Shown: piece by piece, positions 44,388-53,238 of the stretch
How positions within the stretch are numbered: the stretch's first letter is position 1
How the letters are laid out: every line of letters starts with the position of its first letter
NCBI RefSeq assembly: GCF_000337195.1
Contig: NZ_AOID01000005.1
Location: forward strand, 155,604-219,603
From: Natrinema versiforme JCM 10478
GTDB lineage: Archaea > Halobacteriota > Halobacteria > Halobacteriales > Natrialbaceae
Direction: 5' to 3'
Length of the DNA stretch: 64,000 nt
Translations under genes and position numbers: made by a program
The notes under the pieces: model-generated
The model's database searches: none
Told to the model about the DNA's origin: nothing
What the model saw: the letters and a program-made list of their open reading frames with translations, nothing else

Positions 44388-45245
44388 CTAGTCGAGGTAG
44401 TCGCCGGCGAGGAGATCGACGCGTTCGAGGGTGTCCTCGGGAATCGCCTCCTGTGGCGTGTTGATCGTGCCCTCGAGGGCGTTCCAGGCCTCGCTGTGGA
44501 AGTCCTCGGGCATCGTTCGCACGGCGTGTTCGACGATCGCGTTGATCGCCTCACGGTTGGCCGCGGCGTTCTCGAGGACTTCGTCCAAGGTGACCTCGTT
44601 GTCGTCCTTCCAGACGTCGTAGTCGGTGACCCCGGCGACGGTGGCGTAGCTCAGTTCGGCCTCGCGGGCGAGTTTGGCCTCCGGGATGGCGGTCATGCCG
44701 ACGATGTCCCAGCCCTGATCGCGGTAGAACTCGCTCTCAGCGCGGGTGGAGTACTGTGGGCCCTCGATACAGACGTAGGTGCCGCCCTCCTCTGTTTTCG
44801 TGTCGTCGGTCGCCTCCTCGGCCGCGGTCGCGAGGTGGGAGGCTAAGGCGGGGCAGTAGGGATCGGCGAAGCCCATGTGGACGACCATGCCGTCGCCGAA
44901 GAAGGACGGCGAGCGGTGTTTCGTACGGTCGAAGATCTGGTCGGGGACGACCAGCGTTCGCGGTGGCAGATCCTCACGCAGGCTCCCGACCGCGTTGGTT
45001 GCGATGACTCGATCGACGCCGACCGATTTGAGCGCGTAGATGTTCGCGCGGTAGGCCGCGTCGGTCGGCGGATGCTGGTGGTCCGCACCGTGGCGCGGGA
45101 GGAACGCGACCTCCTTTCCGTGGAGTTCGCCGAGCGTAACCGCCTCGCTGGGTTCGCCGTAGGGCGTCGATACCGCTTTTTTACGGGTGTTCTCGAGTGG
45201 CAGTGCGTCGTAGATACCGCTGCCGCCGATAACGCCGATCGTCAT
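44388..45245 (-). CDS. mtnP: S-methyl-5'-thioadenosine phosphorylase
   Basis: 285 residues from ATG 45245. Starts MTIGVIGGSGIYDALPLE. Phosphorylase motifs: phosphate/substrate strand RHGADHQHPPTDAAYRAN, VDRVIATNAVGS, ICIEGPQYSTRAE-like TYVCIEGPQYSTRAES, GMTAIPEAKLAREAELSYAT and TDYDVW. The enzyme cleaves methylthioadenosine to adenine and methylthioribose-1-phosphate (methionine salvage), and archaeal versions can also act on inosine or guanosine. It is the only salvage gene in view. Confidence 0.93.
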   Translation of the reverse strand: MTIGVIGGSGIYDALPLENTRKKAVSTPYGEPSEAVTLGELHGKEVAFLPRHGADHQHPPTDAAYRANIYALKSVGVDRVIATNAVGSLREDLPPRTLVVPDQIFDRTKHRSPSFFGDGMVVHMGFADPYCPALASHLATAAEEATDDTKTEEGGTYVCIEGPQYSTRAESEFYRDQGWDIVGMTAIPEAKLAREAELSYATVAGVTDYDVWKDDNEVTLDEVLENAAANREAINAIVEHAVRTMPEDFHSEAWNALEGTINTPQEAIPEDTLERVDLLAGDYLD

Positions 45246-45401
45246 GCACGGACGTCTGTCGAGCAGCACCCTAAACGCGCGGATATCGGTCGGCTCTGCA
45301 GTGCGGATGGCTACCGCCGACCCCCGTTGTGCGGTTCGAACCGGTGGCCGTCGCTATCATGGGTCACGAGCACCCAAGTACCGTCGCGCCCACTGTCGGG
45401 T

Positions 45402-46847
45402 ATGACGGACGACGAGGCGTCGGAGGGCAGCCTCACCGACGGTCCCCTCGTCCGGCCGATGATTCGGCTGGCGTGGCCGCTGATCGTCATTCAGCTGTTA
45501 CAGGTCGCCTACAACGTCGGCGACACCTTCTGGCTCGGCGCGCTCTCGCCCGACGCGGTCGGCGCGGTGAGCCTCGCCTTTCCGCTGTTGTTCCTGCTGA
45601 TCGCGATCGGCGGCGGCTTCACGACTGCCGGTGCGATCCTGATCGCCCAACACACCGGCGCGAAGAGCGGCGACGCGGGGCTGATCGCCGGCCAAACGCT
45701 TTCGTTCGTCTCGCTGGTCGCGATCGGACTGAGCGCCCTCGGCTTCGTCGCGACCGAACCGATGCTCGCCGTCTTGCCCGCCGATGCCGAAACCCAGGCC
45801 GCGATTATCCCCCTCGCCGCCGCGTATCTGCGGGTGTTCTTCCTCGGACTCCCCTTCCTCTTCGGCTTCTTCGTCTTCGTCGCGCTCATGCGCGGCTACG
45901 GCAGCACGCGAACACCGATGCGCGTGATGCTCGTCAGTGTCGTCATCAACGTCGCGATCGATCCGCTGCTCATCTTCGGTGTCGGCCCCCTCCCCCGGCT
46001 CGAGGTGCAGGGAGCCGCCGTCGCGACGCTCATCTCTCGGGGGATCGCGACGGCGATCGGTTTTTATCTGCTGTACTACACTGACGTCGGTCCCGACATC
46101 CAGCCTTCGCACCTCCGGCCGCGACGCGAGTACGTCGCGAAGATCACGCGATTGGGCGTGCCGACGGCGCTCGAGCAGTCGATGACCGCGCTGGCGCTGG
46201 TCGCGATGACGGCGATGGTCGTGACCTTCCCGCCGGCGGTGGTCGCGGCCTACGGGCTGGGGAATCGGCTGATCTCGCTCGCGTTCCTGCCCGCGCTGGG
46301 GATGGGGCAGGCGACGGACACGATCGTCGGCCAAAATCTGGGAGCGGGCGAACCCGCCCGGGCGGCGAGGGCGGTCCAGCTCGCGGCGGGTGTGATCGGC
46401 GCGGTCATGATCGCGGCGGGGGGACTCGTCGCCCTCTTTCCGGAGCCGTTCGTCTCGGTGTTCGTCACCGCCGACGCCGCGGGGAAGCAGGCGACGATCG
46501 ACTACGGCGTGACCTACCTCCGATTCGCCGCGATCGGCTTCGCTTTCATGGGTGTGTTACAGGTGGTACAGGGGGCGTTCCGCGGTGCTGGGAACACGAA
46601 GACGGCGCTTGCCTTCGCCGTACTCGGGCTGTGGATCGTCCGCGTCCCCGTCACCTACTACCTGATCTTCGTCGCCGACTGGGGTCCCACCGGTATCTGG
46701 ACGGGCGTCGTAATCGGAGACATCGTCGGCGCGGTCGCCGCCGTCGCGTGGTTCAGCCGCGGTACGTGGACGGGCGCGCTCGTCGACGAGGGCGAGGCGG
46801 GTTCAGAGACGACCGACTCGAGCGACACCGACTCCGTCGCGGAGTAA
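45402..46847 (+). CDS. MATE family efflux transporter
   Basis: 481 residues from ATG 45402; the frame is open much further upstream, but that part is antisense to the phosphorylase gene. Twelve membrane segments in two homologous halves: RLAWPLIVIQLLQVAYNVGD opens the first half and LGVPTALEQSMTALALVAMT the second. GAFRGAGNTKTALAFAVLGL near 400 is another MATE hallmark. Drug/Na+ antiport is the general family function; the substrate is open. The tail after about 458 is acidic and disordered. No regulator is attached. Confidence 0.93.
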   Translation: MTDDEASEGSLTDGPLVRPMIRLAWPLIVIQLLQVAYNVGDTFWLGALSPDAVGAVSLAFPLLFLLIAIGGGFTTAGAILIAQHTGAKSGDAGLIAGQTLSFVSLVAIGLSALGFVATEPMLAVLPADAETQAAIIPLAAAYLRVFFLGLPFLFGFFVFVALMRGYGSTRTPMRVMLVSVVINVAIDPLLIFGVGPLPRLEVQGAAVATLISRGIATAIGFYLLYYTDVGPDIQPSHLRPRREYVAKITRLGVPTALEQSMTALALVAMTAMVVTFPPAVVAAYGLGNRLISLAFLPALGMGQATDTIVGQNLGAGEPARAARAVQLAAGVIGAVMIAAGGLVALFPEPFVSVFVTADAAGKQATIDYGVTYLRFAAIGFAFMGVLQVVQGAFRGAGNTKTALAFAVLGLWIVRVPVTYYLIFVADWGPTGIWTGVVIGDIVGAVAAVAWFSRGTWTGALVDEGEAGSETTDSSDTDSVAE

Positions 46848-46993
46848 CGTCATCGACTCGAGCCGATACACGGGATGTTTACCCGCTCGATCGGATCGGT
46901 AAAGCGAGTGCCGTGTAGTGAACTGTCTGTAACCGGTGATAGTTTCCTGAAAAACGAATTGAGCAGCTGTGAGTTGAGAACGGGACGACAGCG

Positions 46994-47203
46994 CTATTCG
47001 TCCGCCAGCGCATCGTACACGTCCCGGCGTTCGTCGCGTCCCTTTTTAGCTAACGACCGCAGTAGATCCCGGCGAGCGTCGCGCATCACTTTCTCCGGCG
47101 GCTCTTCGCCGTGTTCTTCGACGTACTGTTCTCGTACGTCTTCAAGCAGCCGCTCGAGCAGGTTACTCCGCGAACCCTCGGAGGCGCTTTCGTCAGCTGC
47201 CAT
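46994..47203 (-). CDS. small helical protein, candidate antitoxin-like partner of a broken Doc toxin
   Basis: 69 residues from ATG 47203 (MAADESASEGSRSNLLERLL). It is all-helical and charged: EDVREQYVEEHGEEPP, then KVMRDARRDLLRSLAKKGRD, then RRDVYDALADE. Longer alternative starts run through the upstream gene. The ATG lies inside the last codons of the Doc-like fragment, a coupling typical of two-gene toxin-antitoxin loci. I do not recognise a named family. Its role as antitoxin is inference from the neighbour. Confidence 0.5.
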   Translation of the reverse strand: MAADESASEGSRSNLLERLLEDVREQYVEEHGEEPPEKVMRDARRDLLRSLAKKGRDERRDVYDALADE

Positions 47204-47366
47204 TTTCCGATATTGCTTCGTCGCCATCAACGTAATCGATAGCAAACCCGATCCTGTCCGGATCGGTAACGCCAGTACTGGCCTCGTCGTCTTCCGAGAC
47301 AATATCGCCATGAAGCAACAAGATGTCGTCTACGGACGGATACCATAACTCATCCTCGGCGGGCAT
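47193..47366 (-). pseudogene. Doc/Fic-family toxin, N-terminal fragment
   Basis: 57 residues from ATG 47366: MPAEDELWYPSVDDILLLHG, then DIVSEDDEASTGVTDPDRIG and FAIDYVDGD, which match the start of haloarchaeal death-on-curing (Doc) toxins. A full Doc continues for about 70 more residues with the Fic motif HxFxxxNKRTA; here the frame ends after EAISENGS and no such motif is found downstream in any frame. It is therefore an inactive remnant, or a very short derivative. It overlaps the following gene by 11 bases. The match is by eye; not confirmed by search. Confidence 0.5.
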
Positions 47367-47491
47367 CGTGTGGGCGTTCCTACAATAACCGTGTGCGTAA
47401 GTACTCCGGATTCCCGTAAGTAACGCTACCCCGAAGTCGGAAGCGAGACCGGGCTCGCGTTCGAAGAAAGAAACGACCCAATGAGACGCCG

Positions 47492-48187
47492 TTACTCAGC
47501 CAGCGCCCACTCGTCGGTTCCGGTCGACTCGAGCACCTCGCGCCGTTCCATCTCGTGGAGGACCTCCGGCAGGCGGTCGGGTTGGGCGATCTCCATCTCG
47601 ATGCGCTCGATGCCGTGGTGTTCGGTGAGGTAGTGGCGGATCTCCTCTTCGGTAAAGGACTGCTGGTCGGCTTTCTCCATCGCGCTGGAGATCAGATCGA
47701 CCATGTCCTCGATGAAGTTCCACGGGTAGACGACCCACGTCCACTCCGCTAAGCGTTCGCCGACGTAGTCGGGTCGGAACTCGCTGGTGCCGAGCAGTTG
47801 CAGGGTCGCGGTGCGGACCTCGCCGGCGTCGCGGTCATCGACGTACTCGTAGGCGCGCTCGATCGAGCCGCCGGTGTCGGCGATGTCGTCGATGATGAGG
47901 ACGTCCTTGTCCTCGACGCTGCCCTCGGGCATGGGATAGCGGACGGTCGGCTCGCCGGAGGTCTGGGCGGCCCCGACGTAGTGTTCCATCTTCAGGCTCG
48001 TCAGGTCGTCCAGGCCGAGGAAGTCACAGAGACATCGGCCCGCGAACCAGCCGCCCCGGGCCAGCGCGACGACGACGTCCGGTTCGAACTCGTCGTCGCG
48101 GATCTCGTCGCTCACGTCCCGACACAGGCCGTAGATATACTCCCAGTTGGTTATCGTACAGTCGAAATCGTCCGGTAAGTCGGACAT
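47492..48187 (-). CDS. phosphoribosyltransferase (COG2236-type)
   Basis: 231 residues. PRPP-binding motif DVLIIDDIADTGGSIERAYE (about 95-114) and upstream VVVALARGGWFAGRCLCDFL. The C-terminal about 85 residues are a separate helical domain (SFTEEEIRHYLTEHHGIERI, LHEMERREVLESTGTDEWAL) resembling a winged helix. Similar archaeal proteins are annotated as hypoxanthine- or xanthine-type transferases; the base is not predictable from sequence. Divergent from thiC across about 135 bases. Confidence 0.87.
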   Translation of the reverse strand: MSDLPDDFDCTITNWEYIYGLCRDVSDEIRDDEFEPDVVVALARGGWFAGRCLCDFLGLDDLTSLKMEHYVGAAQTSGEPTVRYPMPEGSVEDKDVLIIDDIADTGGSIERAYEYVDDRDAGEVRTATLQLLGTSEFRPDYVGERLAEWTWVVYPWNFIEDMVDLISSAMEKADQQSFTEEEIRHYLTEHHGIERIEMEIAQPDRLPEVLHEMERREVLESTGTDEWALAE

Positions 48188-48291
48188 CTGATGGCCACCT
48201 ACCCGGTGTCTCGAGCGCGGTCCCCTTAAGTCGGCTGAAACGGATCGCGTCCGCCAGCGGCCCGACGGTCGGCGACCGGAACCGCCGGAGG

Positions 48292-48299
48292 TTTATAAT
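48292..48299 (+). promoter_or_regulatory. TATA box of thiC, leaderless transcript expected
   Basis: TTTATAAT is centred about 27 bases before the thiC ATG at 48323, which is the spacing from archaeal TATA to transcription start. The mRNA would begin at or next to the ATG, leaving no room for a 5' riboswitch. Confidence 0.6.
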
Positions 48300-48322
48300 C
48301 TAGTAATACAACATAGTTATCG

Positions 48323-49768
48323 ATGGCACAGACACAGATTCAGGCCGCCCGCGAGGGCAGGCTCACGGCGGAGATGGAACGCGTCGCCGAGCGAGAGAAC
48401 CGCGATCCCGAGTTCGTCCGCGAGCAGGTCGCCGACGGACAGGCGGTGATTCCGGCGAACGTCAATCACGACGCACTCGACGCGATGGTCATCGGCCGCG
48501 AGTTCGCGACGAAGGTCAACGCGAACATCGGTAACAGCGAGACGACCAGCGACCTCGAGACGGAACTCGAGAAACTCCACACCGCGGTTCACTACGGCGC
48601 GGACACGGTGATGGACCTCGGAACGGGCAGCGACCTCGACGAGATCCGGGAAGCCCACGTCGAGCACTCGCCGGTGCCGCTGGGGACGGTGCCGCTGTAC
48701 GAGGCGGTCAAGCAGGCGGGCAGCCCCGAGGACATTACGAAAGACCTGCTGCTCGAGATCGTCGAGAAGCAGGCCGAACAGGGCGTCGACTACATGACGA
48801 TCCACGCGGGCATCCTCGCCGAGCACCTGCCGTTGACCGACGGGCGGAAGACGGGGATCGTCTCGCGGGGCGGTTCGATCATGGCCAAGTGGATGGAAGA
48901 AAACGGCGAGCAGAACCCGTTCTATCAGGTCTTTCCGGAGATCTGTGAAATTTTCGCCGCACACGACGTGACGTTCAGTCTGGGCGATAGCCTGCGACCG
49001 GGCTGTCTGGCCGACGCCTGCGACGAGGCCCAGTATGCCGAACTCGACACGCTGGGCGAACTGACCCGCGTCGGCTGGGACCACGGTGTGCAAGTAATGG
49101 TCGAAGGGCCGGGCCACGTTCCGATGCACAAGGTCGCCGAGAACGTCGAGCGCCAGCAGGAGGTCTGTGACGGCGCCCCCTTCTACGTCCTCGGCCCGCT
49201 GGTGACCGACATCGCGCCGGGCTACGATCACATCACGAGCGCCATCGGTGCGGCGATGGCGGCCCGAGCCGGTGCCGCGATGCTGTGTTATGTCACCCCG
49301 AAGGAACACCTCGGGCTCCCCGAGGAGGAGGACGTTCGCGACGGCCTCGCGGCCTACCGGATCGCCGCCCACGCCGGCGACGTCGGGAACGAACGCCCCG
49401 GTGCACGCGACTGGGACGACGCGCTCTCGGAGGCCCGCTACGAGTTCGACTGGCGCGAACAGTTCGACCTCGCGCTCGATCCCGACCGCGCCCGGTCGTT
49501 CCACGACCAGACGCTGCCCGGAGACAACTACAAGGAGGCGCGCTTCTGCTCGATGTGCGGGGCCGAGTTCTGCTCGATGCGGATCGATCAGGACGCACGC
49601 GAAGACGGCGAGATGAAGGCCATCGAGGGGAAGGAACGCACCGACCTCGAGTCCTCGCCCGCCGCCGAGGTCAACCGACCGCCCGTGGGAACCCACGAGT
49701 CGGGTGAGCTGCCGCCGATGGCGGACCACGATCACACCGATCCGCTCGAGGAGACGGGCGACGACTGA
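48323..49768 (+). CDS. thiC: phosphomethylpyrimidine synthase ThiC
   Basis: 481 residues. Radical-SAM enzyme that turns aminoimidazole ribotide into the pyrimidine of thiamine. The non-canonical C-terminal cluster motif is C409-x2-C412-x4-C417 ([12 protein letters not shown]). Upstream hallmarks include [59 protein letters not shown] and [17 protein letters not shown]-like [20 protein letters not shown]. Full length. It is alone here, without other thi genes. The short disordered tail ([11 protein letters not shown]) is haloarchaeal. Confidence 0.96.
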   Translation: MAQTQIQAAREGRLTAEMERVAERENRDPEFVREQVADGQAVIPANVNHDALDAMVIGREFATKVNANIGNSETTSDLETELEKLHTAVHYGADTVMDLGTGSDLDEIREAHVEHSPVPLGTVPLYEAVKQAGSPEDITKDLLLEIVEKQAEQGVDYMTIHAGILAEHLPLTDGRKTGIVSRGGSIMAKWMEENGEQNPFYQVFPEICEIFAAHDVTFSLGDSLRPGCLADACDEAQYAELDTLGELTRVGWDHGVQVMVEGPGHVPMHKVAENVERQQEVCDGAPFYVLGPLVTDIAPGYDHITSAIGAAMAARAGAAMLCYVTPKEHLGLPEEEDVRDGLAAYRIAAHAGDVGNERPGARDWDDALSEARYEFDWREQFDLALDPDRARSFHDQTLPGDNYKEARFCSMCGAEFCSMRIDQDAREDGEMKAIEGKERTDLESSPAAEVNRPPVGTHESGELPPMADHDHTDPLEETGDD

Positions 49769-49902
49769 TCGGGGGTTCACGATCGCGCGAAGTCGCAGAC
49801 TCGAGGGCTCGAGAGCCGTGTGCCTTTGCATATCAAAATCGAGCACAGTCACAGAGAATCGACCGTGTCTTTATCCGATAGATCGTGGTCGCTTCGGTAT
49901 CG

Positions 49903-51237
49903 ATGGCACCTCGACGGCGGACCGTACTGGCGGCGGTATCGACGGCGACGGCGTCGGCAGCGGCCGGCTGTGCCGACCTGCTCGCCGACGAAGACGACGG
50001 AAGCGGCCCGGCGAGCGACGAACGCGTCGCGACGGCGTTCGTCGAGAACCTCGCGAATGGGGAGTTCGAACGGGCGAGCGAGCGATTTATCTCGAGAGAG
50101 CAGGACCGGTACGGCGACCCCGGCCGCCTCGAGCGGCTCTGGATGGGATACGGCGCGGTCGGCGGCTCGTTCGAGGAAATCGCCGATACGAACGTGAAGA
50201 CGGGCAACGGCGCGTCGGCGGTCGACCTGACGCTGTCGTTCGCCCGCAGCGATCACGACTGCCGCGTCGTCGTCGACACCGACTTGCGGATCGTCGACTG
50301 CGGGGTCACCGACGAGTACGAGCGCCCGTCGTACGTCGACTCGAGCGCGGTTGCCAGTGAGGACCTGACCCTCTCGGCCGACGGCTGCTCGCTCCCCGGA
50401 ACCGTCACGACACCCGTCGACGGCGACGGCGCGCCGGGAGTCGTGCTGGTCCACGATTCCGGACCGGTGACCGCCGACACCGCACGCGGCGGCACGCAGT
50501 TCTTTACGGACCTCGCGGAGGGACTCGCCACGCAGGGGATTGCGACCCTTCGGTACGACAAGCGCGTGCCTGCCTGCGAGGTCACGGGCACCGAGTACAC
50601 CCTCGACGGCGTCACCGTCGACGACGCGCTGGTCGCGGTCGAGCGCCTGCGGAGCGTCGAGGGCGTCGACTCGGATCGGATCGCCGTCGTCGGCCACGGC
50701 CTCGGCGGACGGGCCGCGCCCCGGATCGCCGCTCGAGACGGGACCCTCGCCGGCGTCGTCGGCCTCGCCGCGCCAGCGCGGCCGTTCCACGACCTGACAC
50801 TCGCCCAACTCGAGCACAAGGTGTCGGTCGGGTCACAGGAGTGGGCCGATCTGGCGAGCGTCTACGAGACGTGGACCGACGAGATCGAACGGGTTCGGTC
50901 CGGCGAGTACGAGGCGGACGAAACGCTGCTCAACAAACCCGGCGCGTTCTGGCAGAGCCTCGAGTCCTACGACCACCTGGGGACCGCGGCGGAGATCGAT
51001 ACGCCCCTGTTTTTCCTGCAGGGGACGCGCGACTTTCAGGTCAGCGCCGCCGACGACTTAGCACGGTGGCAGTCCGAACTCGAGGGAGACTCGTCGGCGG
51101 ACTTCGAGACCTACGACGGGCTCAATCACCTGTTCATGCCCGGCGTGGGGGAATCGGTCGAGTTCGCCTACGCCGTTCGCAACAACGTCGACGAGGCGGT
51201 CGTCACCGATCTCGCCGACTGGATCGACGGGTTGTAA
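49903..51237 (+). CDS. Tat lipoprotein with DUF3887-like and alpha/beta-hydrolase domains; nucleophile replaced by Gly
   Basis: 444 residues from ATG 49903. Twin-arginine lipobox signal PRRRTVLAAVSTATASAAAG with Cys23. Residues about 40-140 resemble a DUF3887 domain (VATAFVENLANGEFERASER). The hydrolase domain has oxyanion-side VVLVHDSGPVTADTARGG, acid Asp in FFLQGTRDFQVSAADD and His in YDGLNHLFMPG. At the nucleophile elbow, VVGHGLGGRAAPRIA places Gly266 where GxSxG enzymes have Ser (the codon GGC is one base from AGC). So it is probably non-hydrolytic or uses another residue. Substrate unknown. Likely extracytoplasmic. Confidence 0.85.
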   Translation: MAPRRRTVLAAVSTATASAAAGCADLLADEDDGSGPASDERVATAFVENLANGEFERASERFISREQDRYGDPGRLERLWMGYGAVGGSFEEIADTNVKTGNGASAVDLTLSFARSDHDCRVVVDTDLRIVDCGVTDEYERPSYVDSSAVASEDLTLSADGCSLPGTVTTPVDGDGAPGVVLVHDSGPVTADTARGGTQFFTDLAEGLATQGIATLRYDKRVPACEVTGTEYTLDGVTVDDALVAVERLRSVEGVDSDRIAVVGHGLGGRAAPRIAARDGTLAGVVGLAAPARPFHDLTLAQLEHKVSVGSQEWADLASVYETWTDEIERVRSGEYEADETLLNKPGAFWQSLESYDHLGTAAEIDTPLFFLQGTRDFQVSAADDLARWQSELEGDSSADFETYDGLNHLFMPGVGESVEFAYAVRNNVDEAVVTDLADWIDGL

Positions 51238-51321
51238 CGCGGCCGATCGACGGGGGCCGAGCCGCCGGTCGGTCGACCGATGGACCGAGGATTCATACGC
51301 CGGTCGCCCGACCCACGTCGT

Positions 51322-52221
51322 ATGGAGACGATTCGGGTCTTGCAGGTCGACGCCTTCACCGACGAACCGCTCACCGGGAACCCGGCGGGGGTCGTGCCGA
51401 ACGCGGACGACCTCTCGGACGACCAGATGCAGGCGATCGCCGACGAGATGGCCGTCAGCGAGACGGCCTTCCTCCGCTCGAGCGAGACCGCCGACCGTCA
51501 AATCCGCTATTTCACGCCGACACAGGAGGTCGATCTCTGCGGGCACGCGACGATCGGGACCTTCGCACACCTCCACGAGGAGAGCCTCGCGACTGGAACG
51601 ACGACCCTCGAGACGAACGTCGGGACCCTCGAGATCGAGATCGCGGACGACGGTACGGTCTGGATGACCCAGGATGAGCCGACGATCCGCGAGGTCGATA
51701 TCGGCTACGACCGCGTCGCCGAGGCGCTCGGCGTCGATCAGGCCGCCCTCGAGGGCGCGAGCGCCGATATCCCGCTGGCGGTGTCCTCGACGGGCCTCCC
51801 GTTCCTGATCGCGCCGATTACGTACCTCTCGGACGTCGGCGACGCCGAGCCCGATATGGCCGCGATCGAGGCGCTGACCGACGCGGTCGACGCCGCCGGC
51901 GTCTACCTCTTTACGTTCGACGCGCTCGAGCCCGAGTCGACGGTCCACGGCCGCATGTTCGCGCCGGGTGCCGGCGTCCCGGAGGATCCGGTCACCGGCA
52001 CCGCGAGCGGGGCCGTCGGCGCGTACCTCGACCGCTTCGGTGCGTTCGACGACGACCTCCCCGACGAGCTTCGACTCGAGCAGGGTCACTACGTCGACCG
52101 GCCGGGGATCGTCCGCGTTCGCCTCGACGACGCGGTGCGAGTCGGTGGCCGCGGCGTGACCGTCCTCGACGGCTCTCTCGTCGTCCCCGAGGCCGACGAG
52201 GACGAGATTCTCGAGGCCTGA
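51322..52221 (+). CDS. PhzF family protein (isomerase-like)
   Basis: 299 residues from ATG 51322. Signature motifs: LTGNPAGVVPNADDL near 17-31, catalytic Glu47 in MAVSETAFL, DLCGHATIGTFAH and the second-half GVPEDPVTGTASGAVGAYL. PhzF in phenazine synthesis isomerises trans-2,3-dihydro-3-hydroxyanthranilate, but most homologues, including archaeal ones without phz genes, have unknown substrates. No phenazine genes are in view. Ends in an acidic PEADEDEILEA tail. Confidence 0.9.
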   Translation: METIRVLQVDAFTDEPLTGNPAGVVPNADDLSDDQMQAIADEMAVSETAFLRSSETADRQIRYFTPTQEVDLCGHATIGTFAHLHEESLATGTTTLETNVGTLEIEIADDGTVWMTQDEPTIREVDIGYDRVAEALGVDQAALEGASADIPLAVSSTGLPFLIAPITYLSDVGDAEPDMAAIEALTDAVDAAGVYLFTFDALEPESTVHGRMFAPGAGVPEDPVTGTASGAVGAYLDRFGAFDDDLPDELRLEQGHYVDRPGIVRVRLDDAVRVGGRGVTVLDGSLVVPEADEDEILEA

Positions 52222-52241
52222 GTCCGCTGACACGGCCGCGC

Positions 52242-52994
52242 TCAGGCGAGCGGGTCGCTGCCGCCGTTGCCGTCGCTGTCACTGTCGTCACCGCTGCCAC
52301 GTCCCTCACCGCCGCCGCTGCTATCGCTCTCGAGGCTCTCCGTCGGGGAATCCGACGGACTCGAGGGCGGCGACGGCCCCTGTCCGGCCGAGCCGGTCGG
52401 CGGCTCGGATTTCGATTCCGTTTCCCGCTCCCGCTCTCGTTCCGACGCTGACTCCGGTTCCAGCTCTGCCTCTCGAGTCGCCGATGCGACGGCCCCGTCG
52501 CTCGACTCGGTTAACTCGGCGGCCGCTGCGGTGTCGCCGGCCGCCGCGTCGTCATCGAGGTGCTCGCGCTCGTCGAAGGTCGCGGTCCGACCGCCCTCCT
52601 CGAGCGCCTCGACAGCCCGGCGCGTCTCGGCGAGCTCGGCTTCCATGTCGGCGAGGCGGTCGTCGAGTCCGTCGTGGACCTCGCTCGCGAGTCGGTTCGC
52701 GTCGAGTTGGCGACCGGCGGCTCGGCCCGCCGCGCGCGGGAGCGTGACGAACAGCGCGTAACTCTTCCCGAGTTGCCAGACGACGATGCCGAGCGCGGCG
52801 AAGAGCAGGGTAATCATCGGATTCGCGCTCTCGATCGCCGGCCCCGGATTCAGCGGATCGGCGAGCAATCCGGTGATCGCGCCGCCGAAGCCGGCGAGGA
52901 ATCCCGCGGCGACGAGCGCCAGTCCGAGCCCGAGTGCCCCGACCGTGATCGCGCGATAGACGAGCGTCCACTTGAACGGATTTCGAAGTCCCAT
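52242..52994 (-). CDS. membrane protein with coiled coil and disordered acidic tail
   Basis: 250 residues. Two membrane helices near 14-42 and 58-88 (ITVGALGLGLALVAAGFLAG; MITLLFAALGIVVWQLG), a helical coiled coil at about 98-132 (LDDRLADMEAELAETRRAVE) and about 110 residues of Ser/Glu/Asp/Pro low complexity. No catalytic motif. Divergent from the PEP synthase gene across about 245 bases. Function unknown. Confidence 0.65.
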   Translation of the reverse strand: MGLRNPFKWTLVYRAITVGALGLGLALVAAGFLAGFGGAITGLLADPLNPGPAIESANPMITLLFAALGIVVWQLGKSYALFVTLPRAAGRAAGRQLDANRLASEVHDGLDDRLADMEAELAETRRAVEALEEGGRTATFDEREHLDDDAAAGDTAAAAELTESSDGAVASATREAELEPESASERERERETESKSEPPTGSAGQGPSPPSSPSDSPTESLESDSSGGGEGRGSGDDSDSDGNGGSDPLA

Positions 52995-53206
52995 ATCGGG
53001 AACAGTCTCCGAAATAGTATAATCGCTGTGGACGACACGACAATAGTGTCGAGATCCGGCACTGTAACGGGCTCATATCGATCATTATCTCGTGTCGTCG
53101 CTTGGTTCCATTCGGCGGCTACCGATTCGCGGCGTCCGTCTGCCGCCGCTGCGGTGGAAACTCATTCACTTGTGAGTTGCGATTGGGCGCTACTGTTCGC
53201 AACCTT

Positions 53207-53214
53207 CTTTATTC
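53207..53214 (+). promoter_or_regulatory. TATA box of the PEP synthase gene
   Basis: CTTTATTC is about 28 bases before the ATG at 53239, which supports a leaderless start there over the alternative GTG at 53221. Confidence 0.5.
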
Positions 53215-53238
53215 GGTCCAGTGACCACCTCAATAGAG

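Noticed and set aside
48188-48322. TPP riboswitch before thiC
   Set aside because: TATA-box spacing predicts a leaderless transcript, and no conserved TPP-aptamer motifs are seen in the 135 bases.
48317-49852. 511-codon open frame antisense to thiC
   Set aside because: Codon-bias shadow; ThiC on the plus strand carries all catalytic motifs and its own TATA box.
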